Source of the DNA: CAIZGX01 sp044354975
Lineage (GTDB): Bacteria > Bacteroidota > Bacteroidia > Flavobacteriales_D > Sanyastnellaceae
Reading direction: 5' to 3'
Assembly: GCA_044354975.1 (NCBI GenBank)
Contig: JBIKZA010000031.1
Location: 1 to 26,311, forward strand
Length of the DNA stretch: 26,311 nt
Position 1 is the first letter of the stretch. Every line of letters begins with the position of its first letter. Below are positions 24,134 to 26,311 of the stretch, one piece after another. The notes under the pieces are model-generated. The model had not been told where the DNA came from. It saw nothing but the letters and a program-made list of their open reading frames with translations, and did not search any database. The position numbers were made by a program, and so were the translations under genes.

Positions 24134-24219
24134 TGCTAACGTTATGCGTGTAAGCGATCTCGCCTTGTGTTTTCCAGCAAGTTAGGGGGCAAGGCAAGAT
24201 CGCTTATACGCTGTTAAAG
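24134..24219 (-). repeat. Large imperfect palindrome, attC-like
   Basis: Arms 24146-24167 and 24190-24211 are complementary at 20 of 22 positions, with a 22-nt loop. Outside them, TAAC (24137-24140) faces GTTA (24213-24216), separated from the stem by 5 and 1 unpaired bases. On the minus strand the boundaries read TTTAAC and GTTAGCA, close to the RYYYAAC/GTTRRRY boxes of integron attC sites, and the element lies 35 bp downstream of the stop codon of the PQQ-like gene, where an attC would lie. Against this: the last box bases do not match fully and no clear extrahelical bases are seen. A miniature transposon remnant or long terminator hairpin are alternatives. Confidence 0.5.
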
Positions 24220-24253
24220 GGCGTTTTTATTCATTAAATATTTTCTGTAATTT

Positions 24254-26131
24254 TTAGTATTTAATAGCCTTCATTTCCATAGATTCTGACAAGTAATAGA
24301 TTGTCCTTGACACGTCATCCAAAATATATTTTGGTTCTTTATCTTTTCCAAAGTTGATTTCAATGGTTTTTTGTCCTGTAGTTTTTGAGATGCCAATTAA
24401 TCCAAAGTCTTTGGACTCAAGTTTGCCTAAAATAAATTGAACGTCATTTCCTGATGCCGAAGCTTTAAAACGTTTTTTGACCATTTCCATTTCTTTTGAA
24501 GCAGCTGAAAGATGAGCTGAGGCTCCTGTATTTGCCAATTGTCCAATCGCATCGCAAAATTCACGTGCTTCTGGTGTATTAACATTTTTAGATGCTTCTT
24601 TCGCTTTGACTTCTAGGTCTGCATAACGCATTGCATCCATTGTATTCAGTATAGCTGAGGTTGCATACAATGCTTTTTTCCAACCTGAAATACCAGGCGC
24701 AGGGATGTGTGATTTGTAAACTTCTTTCCCTTCTTTTGAGTATGCTGCAACTGTTTGTGATGAACTCAAAACAATTAAATCTTTGATGATTTCAATTCGA
24801 GTTGGCTTTTCTTTTTGTTCAAATTGAATTTGATTTGCAACCAATGCTTCTTGAGTTGACGCATTTAGATCAGTAACAGTTAACATGGAAGATGAAGGAT
24901 TGAAAGTATACGACAAATCTCCGTCGCGTAAGTTGAGCAATGGATAGTCAATTTTTGATGCTACGTTCTTTGCTAAAATAGATTTATTTGACTCGAGACT
25001 TACAATATCCTCTTCTAAGTCAGTTCTAACGTAAACGGCATTTTCTAGGAGTTTCATTTCTTGAACAGAACCATTTACCTTATAAAAATCTTTAAATAAG
25101 TAGCTCCCGTTTTCGAGATCAACAATGTTCAATAAACTTGTGCCATTGGTTCCTTCCATGCTGATGATTAATCCTTTGTTGCTGTAGCTGTATTTCTTAA
25201 CTGTCCCCTTTAACTTCACTTGTTCTGTCCATAATTCAGCTCCAGTTTTATAATCATACATAGTCATTGTTGGTTTAAACATGGTATTATTTGGATCGAC
25301 AGCACTTGAAATTATCAATCCAACAGGATCATAAATTATTAAATCTGGCAAGCCTTTTTGCTTAGCGGGTTGAGCCCAAATGGGATTTCCGCTTGCAAGC
25401 TCATAGGCCATTACTGCTTGACCTTTGATATAAATGAATTTATCCTTTTCAAGAAACGAAGTAGCTAATTTGGTTTCAGTTACAGTTGTAGTTTGGGCTC
25501 CTTTTGACTTAGGCAATTCGGCTTTCCAAATTTGTTTACCATCTGCTGCTGAAAAACAATAAATTGCACCACCTTTCATTCCCCCAGTGGTAGGGATTAT
25601 GAAATTTCCATCTTCGGTTTCAATCGGGTTACCATCAATCACTTCAGCAAAGATGCTGTTTCCAAAAACTCCTTTTAATTCCCATCTAACTTTTCCAGTT
25701 GAGGCGTCAACAAGAAAGAAAACTGATTCCGATCCTTTCAATCCTTGCATAAGAAAATCTCCTGTGCTGCCTAAAAGGTATTGTTTTCCGATAATGGTAT
25801 TTTCTTTTTTAGAATCGTAAAGTACTTTACCATCGTTTACATTAAAAATGACTTTGGTCTCCAATTGTCCTTGTCCGCGAGTAATCATACCAAAAGGTGT
25901 GTTTGGAATCATTTTAAATTCGTCCTCTTTTGGAGAATCGATTGCATTTACTGAGTATGTGATAATTCCAGTTTTATCATCCATTCCTGACACACCTTCC
26001 AAAGTTCCCAAAATCAAATTTCCAGTTGGTGAAACTTGATACCAATTAATATTCTTATCCAATTTAACTTGCCATTGAGAAAAGGATAAAAATGATAGTA
26101 AATAAAAAAAAGTAAAAGTTATTGTTTTCAT
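24254..26131 (-). CDS. Exported PQQ-like beta-propeller protein
   Basis: 625 aa with a signal peptide (MKTITFTFFYLLSFLSFSQ). Residues ~25-480 are a chain of propeller blades with the A-x-x-G-K/N-x-x-W pattern of PQQ-like/BamB-like repeats (DASTGKVRWELKG, SAADGKQIWKAELP, ELASGNPIWAQP, DYKTGAELWTEQV). No PQQ-dehydrogenase active-site motif is seen, so it is likely a binding or scaffold protein rather than an enzyme. The last ~140 residues switch to helix-rich sequence (ALYATSAILNTMDAMRYADLEVKAKEASKN, KEMEMVKKRFKAS) and a short beta tail. It starts 25 bp after the FISUMP gene and may be its operon partner. An attC-like palindrome follows its stop codon. Confidence 0.8.
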   Translation of the reverse strand: MKTITFTFFYLLSFLSFSQWQVKLDKNINWYQVSPTGNLILGTLEGVSGMDDKTGIITYSVNAIDSPKEDEFKMIPNTPFGMITRGQGQLETKVIFNVNDGKVLYDSKKENTIIGKQYLLGSTGDFLMQGLKGSESVFFLVDASTGKVRWELKGVFGNSIFAEVIDGNPIETEDGNFIIPTTGGMKGGAIYCFSAADGKQIWKAELPKSKGAQTTTVTETKLATSFLEKDKFIYIKGQAVMAYELASGNPIWAQPAKQKGLPDLIIYDPVGLIISSAVDPNNTMFKPTMTMYDYKTGAELWTEQVKLKGTVKKYSYSNKGLIISMEGTNGTSLLNIVDLENGSYLFKDFYKVNGSVQEMKLLENAVYVRTDLEEDIVSLESNKSILAKNVASKIDYPLLNLRDGDLSYTFNPSSSMLTVTDLNASTQEALVANQIQFEQKEKPTRIEIIKDLIVLSSSQTVAAYSKEGKEVYKSHIPAPGISGWKKALYATSAILNTMDAMRYADLEVKAKEASKNVNTPEAREFCDAIGQLANTGASAHLSAASKEMEMVKKRFKASASGNDVQFILGKLESKDFGLIGISKTTGQKTIEINFGKDKEPKYILDDVSRTIYYLSESMEMKAIKY

Positions 26132-26156
26132 AATATGGGTGGAATTTAAGTGAATG

Positions 26157-26311
26157 TTATTTTTTGATTTTTATGCACCGAACCGAGAAACCTAGCGCTC
26201 TAGGCTCTGAATAAGTTTCAACAGTGTTTTTTTCTGCTTCTAAGTAGCGATCCCAAGAAGAATTTTCATATCCAATTCCTGTACCTTCGGTTGAAGTCCA
26301 CCATCCGCCAC
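26157..26311 (-). CDS. FISUMP-domain protein, C-terminal fragment (cut by window edge)
   Basis: Fifty-one codons including the stop (TAA at 26157-26159) are open to the window end; the start lies outside. The visible residues GGWWTSTEGTG...YLEAEKNTV...RALGFSVRCIKIKK carry the end pattern of the Fibrobacter succinogenes major paralogous (FISUMP) domain: WW(T/S)STE, then GFSVRCI near the C-terminus. This fold is found in exported, often surface-displayed Bacteroidota proteins of unknown role. The stop is followed after only 25 bp by the start of the PQQ-like gene, so the two are probably co-transcribed. Confidence 0.72.
   Translation of the reverse strand, partial: GGWWTSTEGTGIGYENSSWDRYLEAEKNTVETYSEPRALGFSVRCIKIKK

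Noticed and set aside
24254..26131. PQQ-dependent dehydrogenase
   Set aside because: Blade patterns are present but no cofactor-binding or catalytic motif of quinoprotein dehydrogenases is seen; a binding propeller is more likely.

Overview
The window looks like a chromosomal piece of a free-living Bacteroidota, most likely Flavobacteriales (Crocinitomicaceae/Cryomorphaceae-like). This rests on two very large secreted proteins with the gliding-motility-type C-terminal domain used by the type IX secretion system (T9SS, type B sorting), on many signal peptides ending in A-Q or S-Q, on Bacteroidota-type promoter elements (TAnnTTTG), and on Bacteroidota families such as paired M16 peptidases, WG-repeat, FISUMP and DnaQ/GIY-YIG fusion proteins. 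The species cannot be named from the sequence. No rRNA, tRNA, CRISPR array, transposase or prophage gene was seen.

Layout. 1-411: a tandem array of a 34-bp unit (seven identical copies plus diverged ones), then an inverted 14-bp array. Both are built from tiny triloop hairpins whose stems covary. 400-2405: a lipoprotein cytochrome c gene (-) sits divergent to an omega-amidase (+), which converges with an outer-membrane barrel gene (-). 2461-3789 (+): a DEDDh exonuclease/GIY-YIG nuclease fusion. From 3779 to the window end every gene is on the minus strand.

In transcription order (right to left) the minus-strand genes are: partial FISUMP-domain gene; PQQ-like propeller protein; an attC-like palindrome; WG-repeat protein; Crp/Fnr-type regulator; a perfect FNR-type operator; sterol desaturase/fatty-acid hydroxylase; small outer-membrane barrel; AraC-type regulator; a perfect 12-bp inverted repeat; a PDZ + alpha/beta-hydrolase + Asp-box propeller fusion; TPR-transglutaminase-like protein; small two-helix membrane protein; TraB/GumN (Tiki-like) protein; the two T9SS type B giants; and a compact four-gene run of active M16 peptidase, inactive M16 partner with a LolA-like tail, FtsE ATPase and family 2 glycosyltransferase.

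Working together. Nearly all products are predicted to be exported to the envelope or surface. The M16-M16-FtsE-GT2 run has 8-13 bp gaps and is probably one operon. The two T9SS cargo genes are 11 bp apart and likely co-transcribed. An 84%-identical 57-bp block lies just upstream of both the TraB/GumN gene and the M16 operon, so these two units may share regulation, or the 6.7 kb between the copies may be a removable block.

The points most worth a second look are the covarying hairpin array at the left edge, the duplicated upstream block, the FNR-box/regulator/desaturase arrangement, and the attC-like palindrome next to the PQQ-like gene. I did not find a clear new defence or mobile system.
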